From Lysobacterales bacterium (lineage in GTDB: Bacteria; Pseudomonadota; Gammaproteobacteria; Xanthomonadales; Ahniellaceae): a stretch of DNA of 64,000 nt. Within the stretch, counting starts at the first letter, position 1; the number at the start of each line of letters is the position of its first letter. The notes beneath the pieces are model-generated. The model saw only the letters and a list, made by a program, of their open reading frames with translations. It made no database searches and was not told the DNA's origin. The translations under genes were made by a program, and so were the position numbers. This document shows positions 1 through 7,622 of this stretch, one piece after another. The stretch covers positions 62,001-126,000 of the forward strand of contig JADJCM010000001.1 of NCBI GenBank assembly GCA_016703225.1, written 5' to 3'.

Positions 1-510
1 GATCGGCAGGCCACCGACCAGAATGCCGGAAGGCTCGATGCGCAGGCTCTGCGCATTGCCGGTGCGCAGCACCAGGGACTGCACGTCGGTGGTACCAAGA
101 AAGTTCGTCGCGGCATTGCTGCCCGAATCGCCGGTGCTGCTCCAGCAGGCACCGATCAGTGGCGCACTGATGGCCTTGCTGCGGCCGGGAATGGTCGCGA
201 AGTTGCCGGCGCCCACGTCGCGCACGGAAACTTCCAGCCAGGCCTCGCGCGCCTTGGCGAGCGGCGCGTCGAAACGCAGTTCGAAGCGGCCGTCTTTGAC
301 TTCGACTGCAGGGAACTCGATCGGTGCCATCAAGCCGGCGGCCGACTTCTCGTCGCCATACGCCGCGATGCGCAGGTCGTAGCGACCGTTCGCGGGAACG
401 CCGCGATCATCGAGCTGGCCCTGGTAGACGAACTCGGCAGCGTGCGCGCTGGAGGCGATGGCGGCAAGCAGGGCGGCGTGCAGCAAGGTCGAGTGCAGCG
501 TTCGTGACAT
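1..510 (-). CDS. S74-type tail-fibre-domain secreted protein, N-terminal part (cut by window edge)
   Basis: Only the first 170 codons are in the window; the gene continues beyond the left edge. The start is the ATG at 510, with GAGGA about 8 nt upstream. It opens with a signal peptide of about 24 residues ending AHA, followed by the YQGQLDD...ANGRYDL domain and the GACWSSTGDSG...NFLGTTD segment shared by the three complete paralogues downstream of here. Bases 365-571, spanning the N-terminal 49 codons and the upstream region, are identical to 2635-2841, so this copy and the gene at 840-2780 come from a recent duplication or gene conversion. By analogy the missing part should carry YadA-like head repeats and an S74 chaperone domain. 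It is the last visible gene of a long minus-strand run. Confidence 0.85.
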   Translation of the reverse strand, partial: MSRTLHSTLLHAALLAAIASSAHAAEFVYQGQLDDRGVPANGRYDLRIAAYGDEKSAAGLMAPIEFPAVEVKDGRFELRFDAPLAKAREAWLEVSVRDVGAGNFATIPGRSKAISAPLIGACWSSTGDSGSNAATNFLGTTDVQSLVLRTGNAQSLRIEPSGILVGGLPI

Positions 511-571
511 GGCGGATCCTCGTTCGATCGGAGCCATTAGCCTAGCGACTCCACCCGAACGCGCGCGACCG
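365..571. repeat. 207-bp tract identical to 2635-2841
   Basis: The tract covers the start region and 5' flank of an S74-protein gene and matches 2635-2841 base for base at an offset of 2270 bp; differences begin immediately outside on both sides. It marks a tandem duplication of the module S74 gene plus short DGFE gene, or later homogenisation by gene conversion. Confidence 0.85.
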
Positions 572-574
572 TGC

Positions 575-838
575 CTAAGTCTCGAAACCATCCTTGAACA
601 GATTCAGGTCCAGCGGGTCGCAGCTCGCGTTCGTGGACTTGAGCGCGAAGCGGCCGTCGGCGGATTTCGCCTCGGGCGTCACCCGCGCCTCGGCGCGCAA
701 GCTGAAACGACCGTCGTCACTGGTCGCGCTCAGCTGCAGCTCGCCGCGGAGTTCGAAGCGAGCGGAAGCGGCGGCTTCGACTGCACCGAGGGGCAGCAAT
801 GACGCAACAGCCAGCAACCTGAGGATGTGCGAGCGCAT
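575..838 (-). CDS. Short secreted protein with C-terminal DGFE tail (module 1)
   Basis: An 87-residue protein of unknown function. It has a signal peptide of about 22 residues (hydrophobic LLAVASLLPLGAVEA) and a mature part of about 65 residues with three short GRF-x-L strands (RFELRGEL, DGRFSLRAEA, DGRFALKS). It ends LNLFKDGFET. Its ATG follows the TGA of the S74-protein gene by one base (TGACATG), so translation is probably coupled. The same arrangement occurs three times in this locus, which supports a real gene and suggests the pair works together. It carries two Cys or fewer and no catalytic motif. Role unknown; a partner, cap or anchor for the long protein is speculation. Confidence 0.75.
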   Translation of the reverse strand: MRSHILRLLAVASLLPLGAVEAAASARFELRGELQLSATSDDGRFSLRAEARVTPEAKSADGRFALKSTNASCDPLDLNLFKDGFET

Positions 839-839
839 G

Positions 840-2780
840 TCAGTGCTCCGCGTTCAGGCGGCTTTCGACCAGCTCGCGCAGCGCATCCAGCTCGCTCCGG
901 ATCGCCGCATTGTCCTCACGCAACGCCGCATTCTCGGCTTCGAGCTTCGCGTTCAGACCCTGGATCGCGGCGAGGGCGACGCCGGCGGTGTCGACCGTGC
1001 TGATCGTGCGCTCGTCATCGCCCAGGCCGAAAGCGGCGCGGAAGTCCTGCGCGACCGGGCCGATGTGGCGCACTTCGGGGGCGTCGCGATACGACCATGC
1101 ACTGACCGGCAATTGCGCCACGCGCGCCAGCACTTCGCCCGCGTCGATCGGCGCAAAGCCGGTCTTGGCCGCGCGGTCGCTGACGTTGGTGAAGCTCTGC
1201 GCACGCGCCGTACCGGTCGGCGTACTGGCACCCGGGCCAAGCGTCATCAGCAAGGTACCGCCGGCACCCGGATCGAGCGCGGTGTCGCTGTGCACGCCAC
1301 CCCTGAACCAGGCGAAGTAGCCACTGCCGCCAGCGCGGTAGTACTGGGTACTCGACTGCACACCGATGGCGTACGAGGTACCGTAGAGGTTGATCATCTG
1401 GCGCGCCAGACTGCCGAACGACAGCGCTGCCGGTGCCTGCACCGCGGCATCACCGGCGACTGTCAGCGCCGTGTTCGCCTCCGGCGTGTTGGTGTTGATC
1501 GCCACGCCATTCAGGGCACGGATCAGGAACTGGTCGGGGCCGGTCGAAACGAAGCTCGCTTCTTGGCCATCGGCCCAGACGAACGCACCCCGGTCACCAT
1601 ATGTGCCAACCGTTGCCACGCCGATGCAACCCTGTCCTGCGCTTCCCGACTCGCTACCAGGGCGAACCTTGGCGCGGTATCCGTTCGCCGAAGACAAGTT
1701 GCCACCCGCACAGTTAAAGGCGCCGCCAGTGATCGTGCTGTAGGCGCCGCTGGCAGTGTTGTAACCGCCACCACCGATCGCGCTGAATTCGCCACTGGCC
1801 ATGTTCGCTCCTCCGCCCGCAACGGTGCTGTAGCTACCACTGGCCGCGTTCTCACCGCCACCGCCGATCACCGCCCCGGAGTCTGCGGATGCGCTGTTGT
1901 TATCGCCACCGCCGATGGTGCTGGTGTGCCCGCTGGCGATATTCTGATAGCCGCCACCGACGTAGCTGAATTCGCCGCTGGCCTGATTTTCCCAGCCGCC
2001 CGAAATCGTGCTTTGGCTTCCCATCGCCAAGTTGCCCTTGCCACCACCCACGACCGCAAACGACTGCAGATCCAGATCTCCCTCATCCATGCCGGCCACG
2101 TTGCCATAGCCGCCGCCGACGGTTCCGTAGTGATCGGCAACCTGGTTCGGTGACTCGGCACTGAAATCCGGGTCGCTGTTGCCGGTGGGCACGCCGCCGC
2201 CGGAAATGGTCGCGCCACGCACACCAGCCGTCACGCCGTTGACGCGCGATCCCGCGATCGCATTCGCGGTTATCGGCAGGCCGCCCGAAAGGATGCTGGA
2301 GGGCTCGATGCGCAGGCTCTGGACGTTGCCAGTCTTGATCACCAGCGGCTGCGCGTCGGTGGTACCAAGAAAGTTCGTCGCCGGATCGCTGCCCGAATCG
2401 CCGGTGCTGCTCCAGCAGGCACCGATCAGTGGCGCACTGATGGCCTTGCTGCGGCCGGGAATGGTCGCGAAGTTGCCGGCGCCCACATCGCGCACCGCGA
2501 CTTCGAGCCAGGCTTCGCGGTCCTTCGCGAGCGGCGCATCGAAGCGCAGTTCGAAGCGGCCGTCCTTGACTTCGACGCTCGAAAATTCGATGGGCGCCAT
2601 CAGGCCCGATGCCGATTTTTCATCGGTGTAAGCGGCGATGCGCAGGTCGTAGCGACCGTTCGCGGGAACGCCGCGATCATCGAGCTGGCCCTGGTAGACG
2701 AACTCGGCAGCGTGCGCGCTGGAGGCGATGGCGGCAAGCAGGGCGGCGTGCAGCAAGGTCGAGTGCAGCGTTCGTGACAT
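840..2780 (-). CDS. Secreted YadA-head / S74 intramolecular-chaperone protein (paralogue A)
   Basis: 646 residues. Order of parts: signal peptide 1-24; YQGQLDD...GRYDL beta domain to about residue 135; GACWSSTGDSG...NFLGTTDAQ segment; about nine 15-16-residue GGG-x-x-N-x-A-S-G repeats typical of trimeric autotransporter head beta-rolls (roughly 210-370); a linker; an S74 peptidase/chaperone domain with the expected Ser-Lys pair in SDRAAK (S534, K539) and a HIGPVAQDF segment; and a C-terminal coiled coil (NAKLEAENAALRED) ending LNAEH. In the S74 family this domain aids trimer folding and then cleaves itself off. There is no YadA-type membrane anchor, so the product is probably released or held by another factor. 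Start at 2780 was chosen over an ATG at 2807 because GAGGA sits 8 nt before it and the signal peptide begins there. Confidence 0.88.
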   Translation of the reverse strand: MSRTLHSTLLHAALLAAIASSAHAAEFVYQGQLDDRGVPANGRYDLRIAAYTDEKSASGLMAPIEFSSVEVKDGRFELRFDAPLAKDREAWLEVAVRDVGAGNFATIPGRSKAISAPLIGACWSSTGDSGSDPATNFLGTTDAQPLVIKTGNVQSLRIEPSSILSGGLPITANAIAGSRVNGVTAGVRGATISGGGVPTGNSDPDFSAESPNQVADHYGTVGGGYGNVAGMDEGDLDLQSFAVVGGGKGNLAMGSQSTISGGWENQASGEFSYVGGGYQNIASGHTSTIGGGDNNSASADSGAVIGGGGENAASGSYSTVAGGGANMASGEFSAIGGGGYNTASGAYSTITGGAFNCAGGNLSSANGYRAKVRPGSESGSAGQGCIGVATVGTYGDRGAFVWADGQEASFVSTGPDQFLIRALNGVAINTNTPEANTALTVAGDAAVQAPAALSFGSLARQMINLYGTSYAIGVQSSTQYYRAGGSGYFAWFRGGVHSDTALDPGAGGTLLMTLGPGASTPTGTARAQSFTNVSDRAAKTGFAPIDAGEVLARVAQLPVSAWSYRDAPEVRHIGPVAQDFRAAFGLGDDERTISTVDTAGVALAAIQGLNAKLEAENAALREDNAAIRSELDALRELVESRLNAEH

Positions 2781-2844
2781 GGCGGATCCTCGTTCGATCG
2801 GAGCCATTAGCCTAGCGACTCCACCCGAACGCGCGCGACCGCGC

Positions 2845-3108
2845 CTACGTCTCGAAGCCGTCCTTGAACAGATTCAGGTCCAGCGGGTCGCAGCTCGCGT
2901 TCGTGGATTTGAGCGCGAAACGGCCGTCCGCGGATTTCGCCTCGGGCGTCACCCGCGCCTCGGCACGCAGGCGGAAGCGACCATCGTCGCTGGAGGCGCT
3001 CGGCTGCAGTTCGCCGCGAAGCTCGAAGCGTGCGGGCTCGGCGGCTTCGACTGCACCGAGGGGCAGCAATGACGCAACAGCCAGCAACTTGAGGAGGTGC
3101 GAGCGCAT
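2845..3108 (-). CDS. Short secreted protein with C-terminal DGFE tail (module 2)
   Basis: 87 residues, nearly identical to the protein encoded at 575-838: signal peptide ending VEA, three GRF-x-L strand repeats and the tail LNLFKDGFET. It is joined by the same TGACATG junction to the S74 gene upstream of it (3110-4744), although that neighbour is a more distant paralogue. So the short gene and the long gene have been reshuffled or converted separately. Function unknown. Confidence 0.75.
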   Translation of the reverse strand: MRSHLLKLLAVASLLPLGAVEAAEPARFELRGELQPSASSDDGRFRLRAEARVTPEAKSADGRFALKSTNASCDPLDLNLFKDGFET

Positions 3109-3109
3109 G

Positions 3110-4744
3110 TCAGTGCTCCGCCCGCAGACGCGCTTCGATCAGCGCGCGCAACGCGGCAACTTCATGGCTCAATGCATCGATGCGCGCGTCCTTGGCCGCG
3201 TTCTCGGCTTCGAGCTTCGCGTTCAAGCCCTGGATCGCGGCGAGCGCAACGCCGTCGGCATCGATGGTGGCGATCTGGCGGTCGCTGTGGCCGAGCCCGA
3301 AGGCGGCGTGGAAATCTTCCGCCATCGGACCGATGTGTTCGCCCTCGGTCGAACCGATGTAGGTCCAGCGGCTAAGGTCGAGGCCGAGCACGCGGTCGAG
3401 CACGTCTTCGGCATCGACCGGCTGGAACCCTTCCTTGTAGGTGCGCGAGGATGCGTTGGTCCATACCCCGCCGTAGCTCAGCGAAGCGGTACCGCCGCTG
3501 CTCCCGACCACCTGCAATCGGTCAGCGCCGCTGGCCAGTCCCAACGGACTGAACACGGTGGTGCCAGAACTGTCTGAGACATACAGATTGACGCCAGCAC
3601 TGTTGCGCGTCACCAGCCGAAAATCGACATCGGCGTCTCCCGTGTTCGGCCGGGCGTGGATCACAAAGTCGTCGTAGGCACCGTACAACGACGAACCATT
3701 GAACACCGCCCCGCCATCTGCGCGCACCAGGAACTGATTCGGGCCGCTAGAGGTGAAATCCACCGCTTGCGAATCGGCCCAGACAAAGGTACCGGTGTCG
3801 CCTCCCGCTCCACCGGTGGGCACGCCGCTGCAGGCACCGAAGGGCTCCGCTACGCCAGGACGCACCTTCGCCCGGCTCCCGGCCACGAACGAGCGGTCGC
3901 CGCCGGCGCAATTGCCCGAGCCGCCGGCGACCACGCCGTAGTGGCCGACCGCGCTGTTCGCGAGCCCGCCCGCCACGCTGGCATAGGCGCCCTTGGCCAC
4001 ATTCCAGCTGCCACCAGCAACGGTGGCGAAGGGCGCGTCGATGGCGGTTCCACCGCTGTTGCCGGCGATGTTCGAGGCACCGCCGCCGACACTGCCGTAG
4101 ACGTCCGACACCTGGTTGCCGTCGCCGCTCGAAAAATCCGGATCGGCGGCGCTGATCACGCCGCCACCGGCAATGGTCGCCCCGCGCACCCCTCCCCAGA
4201 TCATGTTGCCGCTGCTGCCGGCCAGGATGTTCGCCGTGATCGGCGTTGCGCCCGAGAGCTGCGACGATGGATCGATGCGCAGGTGGCGGGTGTTGTGCGT
4301 CTTCAGCACCAACGGCTGCGCGTCCGTCGTGCCGAGGAAGTTCGTGGCCGCGCTGCTGCCGGTGTCGCCGGTGCTGCTCCAGCAGGCACCGATGAGCGGC
4401 GCGGCAATGGCCTTGCTGCGGCCGGGGATGCGGCTGTAGGTGGCGTCACCCGTTGCACGCACGGCGATCTGCACCCAACCCTCCGCGGCATCCGCAAGTG
4501 GCGCATCGAACTCGAGCTTGAAGCGGCCATCGCGCACCTGCACAGCCGGAAACGTCAACGCGGACGACAAGCCCCTGCCAGCCTTTTCATCGCTGAACAA
4601 CGACAGCTCGATGTCGTAGCGACCATTGGCCGGCTCGCCAAAATCATCCAGCTGACCGTCGTAACGGTACTGCGCGGCATCGACACCGAACGCGGCAGTC
4701 AGGGCGAGGGCGAGCGAAGCGGGACGTAAGAACGACGTGGACAT
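3110..4744 (-). CDS. Secreted YadA-head / S74 intramolecular-chaperone protein (paralogue B)
   Basis: 544 residues, shorter than paralogue A because it has fewer head repeats. Signal peptide to about residue 24 (ends GVDAAQ), then YRYDGQLDDFGEPANGRYD, the GACWSSTGDTG...NFLGTTDAQ segment, GG-x-x-N-x-A-x-G head repeats, and an S74 domain with SSRTYK (S432, K437) and EHIGPMAEDF, ending in a coiled coil and LRAEH. Start ATG at 4744. A 13-bp perfect palindrome (ATGTGTGACACAT, 4766-4778) lies 22 nt upstream and could be an internal control site. Its C-terminus is joined to the short DGFE gene by TGACATG. Probable secreted trimer; ligand unknown. Confidence 0.88.
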   Translation of the reverse strand: MSTSFLRPASLALALTAAFGVDAAQYRYDGQLDDFGEPANGRYDIELSLFSDEKAGRGLSSALTFPAVQVRDGRFKLEFDAPLADAAEGWVQIAVRATGDATYSRIPGRSKAIAAPLIGACWSSTGDTGSSAATNFLGTTDAQPLVLKTHNTRHLRIDPSSQLSGATPITANILAGSSGNMIWGGVRGATIAGGGVISAADPDFSSGDGNQVSDVYGSVGGGASNIAGNSGGTAIDAPFATVAGGSWNVAKGAYASVAGGLANSAVGHYGVVAGGSGNCAGGDRSFVAGSRAKVRPGVAEPFGACSGVPTGGAGGDTGTFVWADSQAVDFTSSGPNQFLVRADGGAVFNGSSLYGAYDDFVIHARPNTGDADVDFRLVTRNSAGVNLYVSDSSGTTVFSPLGLASGADRLQVVGSSGGTASLSYGGVWTNASSRTYKEGFQPVDAEDVLDRVLGLDLSRWTYIGSTEGEHIGPMAEDFHAAFGLGHSDRQIATIDADGVALAAIQGLNAKLEAENAAKDARIDALSHEVAALRALIEARLRAEH

Positions 4745-4841
4745 GGCAGCGACTCCGTGGGACCAATGTGTGACACATCGTCTCACGCGCGTTGGGCGCG
4801 CGCACCACCCCACATCCGCTGTCTGCCCTCCGCAGCCGCGA

Positions 4842-5117
4842 TCAGTTCTCGAAACCGTTCGCAAACAGCGCGTCGGGACTGACGCCGCAGGCAATGCCCG
4901 ATGCGGACTTGAGCGCATAGCGCCCGTCCGCCGAGGTCTGCTGCGGCACCACGCGGACTTCGGCGGACAACGCATAGCGCCCGTTGTCGCTGCGGGCGAC
5001 TGGCTTCAGTTCGGCACTGACGCGATAGCGCGCGTCGACCTCGATTGGCACACCCGCTCGCGCGAGGCCCGGACCGATCGCAGCGAGGATCCAGCCTGCA
5101 TGCATCAGGGCGCGCAT
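4842..5117 (-). CDS. Short secreted protein with C-terminal NGFEN tail (module 3)
   Basis: 91 residues, a divergent relative of the two 87-residue proteins: signal peptide (about 23 residues), repeats DNGRYALSAEV and ADGRYALKS, then DALFANGFEN. The phrase SADGRYALKS is conserved with the others, while the tail differs by Asn for Asp and two extra residues. Starts one base after the stop of the S74 gene at 5119-6801. Conservation of both the pairing and the tail across divergent copies argues that the small protein is functional. Confidence 0.72.
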   Translation of the reverse strand: MRALMHAGWILAAIGPGLARAGVPIEVDARYRVSAELKPVARSDNGRYALSAEVRVVPQQTSADGRYALKSASGIACGVSPDALFANGFEN

Positions 5118-5118
5118 G

Positions 5119-6801
5119 TCAGTGCTCCGCGTTCAGGCGGCTTTCGACCAGCCTGCGCAGAGCTTCCAGTTCTCCACGCAACGCGGCATTTTCGGCTTCG
5201 AGCTTCGCGTTCAGACCCTGGATTGCAGCGAGCGCGACGCCGTCGGCATCCACCGTGGCGATCTGCTTTTCGCTGCGACCGAGGCCGAAGGCAGCGTGGA
5301 AGTCCTCGGCCACCGGCCCCATGTGCTGGCCTTCGGCGGATCCGATGTACTGCCAGCGGCTGATGTCGAGATCGAGCACGCGCGTGAGCACGTCTTCGGC
5401 ATCCACCGGCTGGAAGCCTTGCTTGAAGGAGCGGGAAGATGCGTTGGTCCAGGTGCCGCCGTTGGACAGCGCGGCCGTGCCGCCCATGCCGCCCTCGACC
5501 TGCAGGCGATCGAATGTGGCACCGATGTCGTTGGGCCGGAACACCAGGCTGCCGGTGCCGTCCGCGACATAGACCAGCACATCCTTGCCATTGCGCGTCG
5601 CCAGGCGCATGTCGAAATCGGCGTCGGCAGTGGTCTCGCGCGATCGCAGCACGACATCGTCGTAGCTCTCCTGCACGGCGGAGGCATTCAGCATGAACCC
5701 GCCATCGGCACGCACCAGGAACTGATTGGGGCCGCTGGAGATGAAGTCGGCGGACTGACTGTCGGCCCAGAGGAACGTGCGCCGACCCGCTTCCGACCCC
5801 GTGGTTGGAATGCCGCTGCAGGCCAACCCGGACGGAGAGGAAGCGGGCCTCACCTTGGATCGATAGCCTCCGGCCCAGGAGCTGGCACCACCGGCGCAAT
5901 TCAGGTTGCCCCCACCGACGACCGCGTGCGCTCCGTGGGCGGTATTGTGCGTGCCGCCCGCAACGGTGGAAGCGATGCCGACTGCGAGGTTGTGATTGCC
6001 ACCGCCGACGCTGCCCGCCGTTCCGTTCACGATGTTGTTGATGCCTCCGGCGATCGTGGCGTAAGTGCTGGCTGCTTGATTGCCTTCGCCACCACCGACG
6101 GTGGCCTTTGACGCCGATTGGGTATCGTTCGCGAAATCCGCATCACCCGCCCGGTTGCTGTAGCCGCCCCCCACCGTGCCGAAATCATCCGTGACCCGAT
6201 TCGGCAGGTACGCCAGGCCTCCTCCCGAGATCGTCGCCCCGTCGGCTCCGACCGTGATCGCGTTGAGGTGGCTGCCGGCGGTGACATTGGCCGTCTCCGG
6301 GAACCCATCGTAAAGCCCCGCGCTCGGCTCGATGCGCAGGCTCTGCACGTTCGCGGTCTTGATCACCAGCGGCTTGGCGTCGGTGGTGCCGAGAAAGTTC
6401 GTGGACGGGTTGCTGCCCGCATCGCCGGTGCTGCTCCAGCAGGCGCCGATCAGCGGCGCGCTGATCGCCTTGCTGCGGCCAGGGATGGTGCTGAAGGACG
6501 CGTCGCCGGATGAACGCACGGCGACTTGCACCCAGGTCTCGCGGCTGACCGCGAGCGGCACATCGAAGTCGAGCCGGAAGCGGCCATCGCGCACCTCGAC
6601 ACCCGGGAAGGTGAGCGACGGGGACAGGGCCTTGCCGGCGGTCTCGCCGCCGAACACGGACAGTTCGATGTCGTATCGACCATTGGCCGGCTGGCCGGAA
6701 TCATCGAGCCGACCGTCGTAGCGGTATTCGGCCGCGTGTGCGCCGAGTGTGGCTGCGAGGGCGAGCGCGAGCGCGGCGGGACGAAGCGTGGATGCAGACA
6801 T
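5119..6801 (-). CDS. Secreted YadA-head / S74 intramolecular-chaperone protein (paralogue C)
   Basis: 560 residues. Start ATG at 6801 with AAGGAG 8-13 nt upstream; the open frame extends further up but lacks a signal peptide there. Signal peptide ends AHA (about residue 22), then YRYDGRLDDSGQPANGRYD, the GACWSSTGDAG...NFLGTTDAK segment, head repeats of the GGG-x-x-N-x-A form, and an S74 domain with SSRSFK (S455, K460), followed by GQHMGPVAEDF and a coiled coil ending LNAEH. Closest to paralogue B. It is the first of the alternating S74/short-protein modules after the FE-tailed protein at 6870. Confidence 0.88.
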   Translation of the reverse strand: MSASTLRPAALALALAATLGAHAAEYRYDGRLDDSGQPANGRYDIELSVFGGETAGKALSPSLTFPGVEVRDGRFRLDFDVPLAVSRETWVQVAVRSSGDASFSTIPGRSKAISAPLIGACWSSTGDAGSNPSTNFLGTTDAKPLVIKTANVQSLRIEPSAGLYDGFPETANVTAGSHLNAITVGADGATISGGGLAYLPNRVTDDFGTVGGGYSNRAGDADFANDTQSASKATVGGGEGNQAASTYATIAGGINNIVNGTAGSVGGGNHNLAVGIASTVAGGTHNTAHGAHAVVGGGNLNCAGGASSWAGGYRSKVRPASSPSGLACSGIPTTGSEAGRRTFLWADSQSADFISSGPNQFLVRADGGFMLNASAVQESYDDVVLRSRETTADADFDMRLATRNGKDVLVYVADGTGSLVFRPNDIGATFDRLQVEGGMGGTAALSNGGTWTNASSRSFKQGFQPVDAEDVLTRVLDLDISRWQYIGSAEGQHMGPVAEDFHAAFGLGRSEKQIATVDADGVALAAIQGLNAKLEAENAALRGELEALRRLVESRLNAEH

Positions 6802-6869
6802 GGCGACAACTCCTTGGAAACGGGTGGTCGGTCGTGCCGACAGACACGACCGGTGGACAATGCGGACGA

Positions 6870-7622
6870 CTACTCGAACGAATCCTTGAACACGGCGTCG
6901 CCGGGCGGCACCGACTCGCCGAACCAGAAGCCCGACTGCAGACTGGTGCCGCCAGCGGACGCGCTGCCGGGATCGGGCTGGCCGACCGTGCCTCGCAGCA
7001 CGTAGCTGCCGCCCGTCAGGCGACCGCCGCCGCTGTCGATGGTCCAGCGCGTCAGCACGGGCGGGCCGAAGCGAATGCGGTCGAAGCGCACCGCGCCGCC
7101 ATTGCCGCTGCCCACCGGCTTCTTGATGACCAGCCAGAACTCGACGGACTGGACGCTCGGCGCCATCGGCATGTAGGCGTCGATGAATGGCTGCCAGCTG
7201 GTCTGGCTGTCGATGACGTCCACCGTGATGGTGAAGTAGCCGTTCTCGGTGGTCTGGCAAGCCGCATCGCTGTAAGGGGCGTAGCCGATGGCGGCAGCGA
7301 CGCCGGGCTCGCCTTCCAGCAAGGTACGTACCGCCACTTCGACCGTGATCGGCTTCGCCATGGCGCGGATATCGATGCACTGCTTCAGCACGATGCGGCC
7401 GTTGCCATCACCGGGTTCGTTGTCGCGAATTTCGACCGCGCCTGATCCGGCTTGACCATCGGCATCATCCGCGACCCAGGTCGCCGTCCAGTCCGGCGGA
7501 TTGATCGGGATCCAGTCCGCGACATTGGCATTGAAGTCGCCGTTGCGCAGCGAACCGGCCTCGGCAAGTGGTGCCAGCGCGAACATCGCCAGCACGGCAA
7601 CGATGCTTGGGCGCAGGTTCAT
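6870..7622 (-). CDS. Secreted protein with C-terminal FKDSFE tail
   Basis: 250 residues. Signal peptide of about 22 residues (ends AEAG), then a beta-rich region starting LRNGDFNANVADW, the kind of N-terminus seen in carbohydrate-binding-like jelly-roll domains. A second segment (GGGRLTGGSYVLRGTVGQPDPG, then GFWFGE) resembles a short repeat common in secreted bacterial proteins. It ends AVFKDSFE, a member of the FE-tail group of this window. The start overlaps the stop of the upstream gene (ATGA), so the two are translationally coupled. I do not recognise a specific function; a surface or extracellular matrix role fits the neighbours. Confidence 0.8.
   Translation of the reverse strand: MNLRPSIVAVLAMFALAPLAEAGSLRNGDFNANVADWIPINPPDWTATWVADDADGQAGSGAVEIRDNEPGDGNGRIVLKQCIDIRAMAKPITVEVAVRTLLEGEPGVAAAIGYAPYSDAACQTTENGYFTITVDVIDSQTSWQPFIDAYMPMAPSVQSVEFWLVIKKPVGSGNGGAVRFDRIRFGPPVLTRWTIDSGGGRLTGGSYVLRGTVGQPDPGSASAGGTSLQSGFWFGESVPPGDAVFKDSFE

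Noticed and set aside
1690..2130. Regularly spaced repeats resembling a CRISPR array
   Set aside because: The period is 45-48 bp and in frame, coding for 15-16-residue GGG-x-x-N-x-A-S-G head repeats; units vary as protein repeats do.
594..2153. A 519-codon plus-strand frame over S74 paralogue A
   Set aside because: Antisense shadow; no signal peptide or motifs, Arg-rich.
5105..5899. A 264-codon minus-strand frame in another phase inside S74 paralogue C
   Set aside because: Arg/His-rich off-frame translation; the S74 domain frame is unambiguous.
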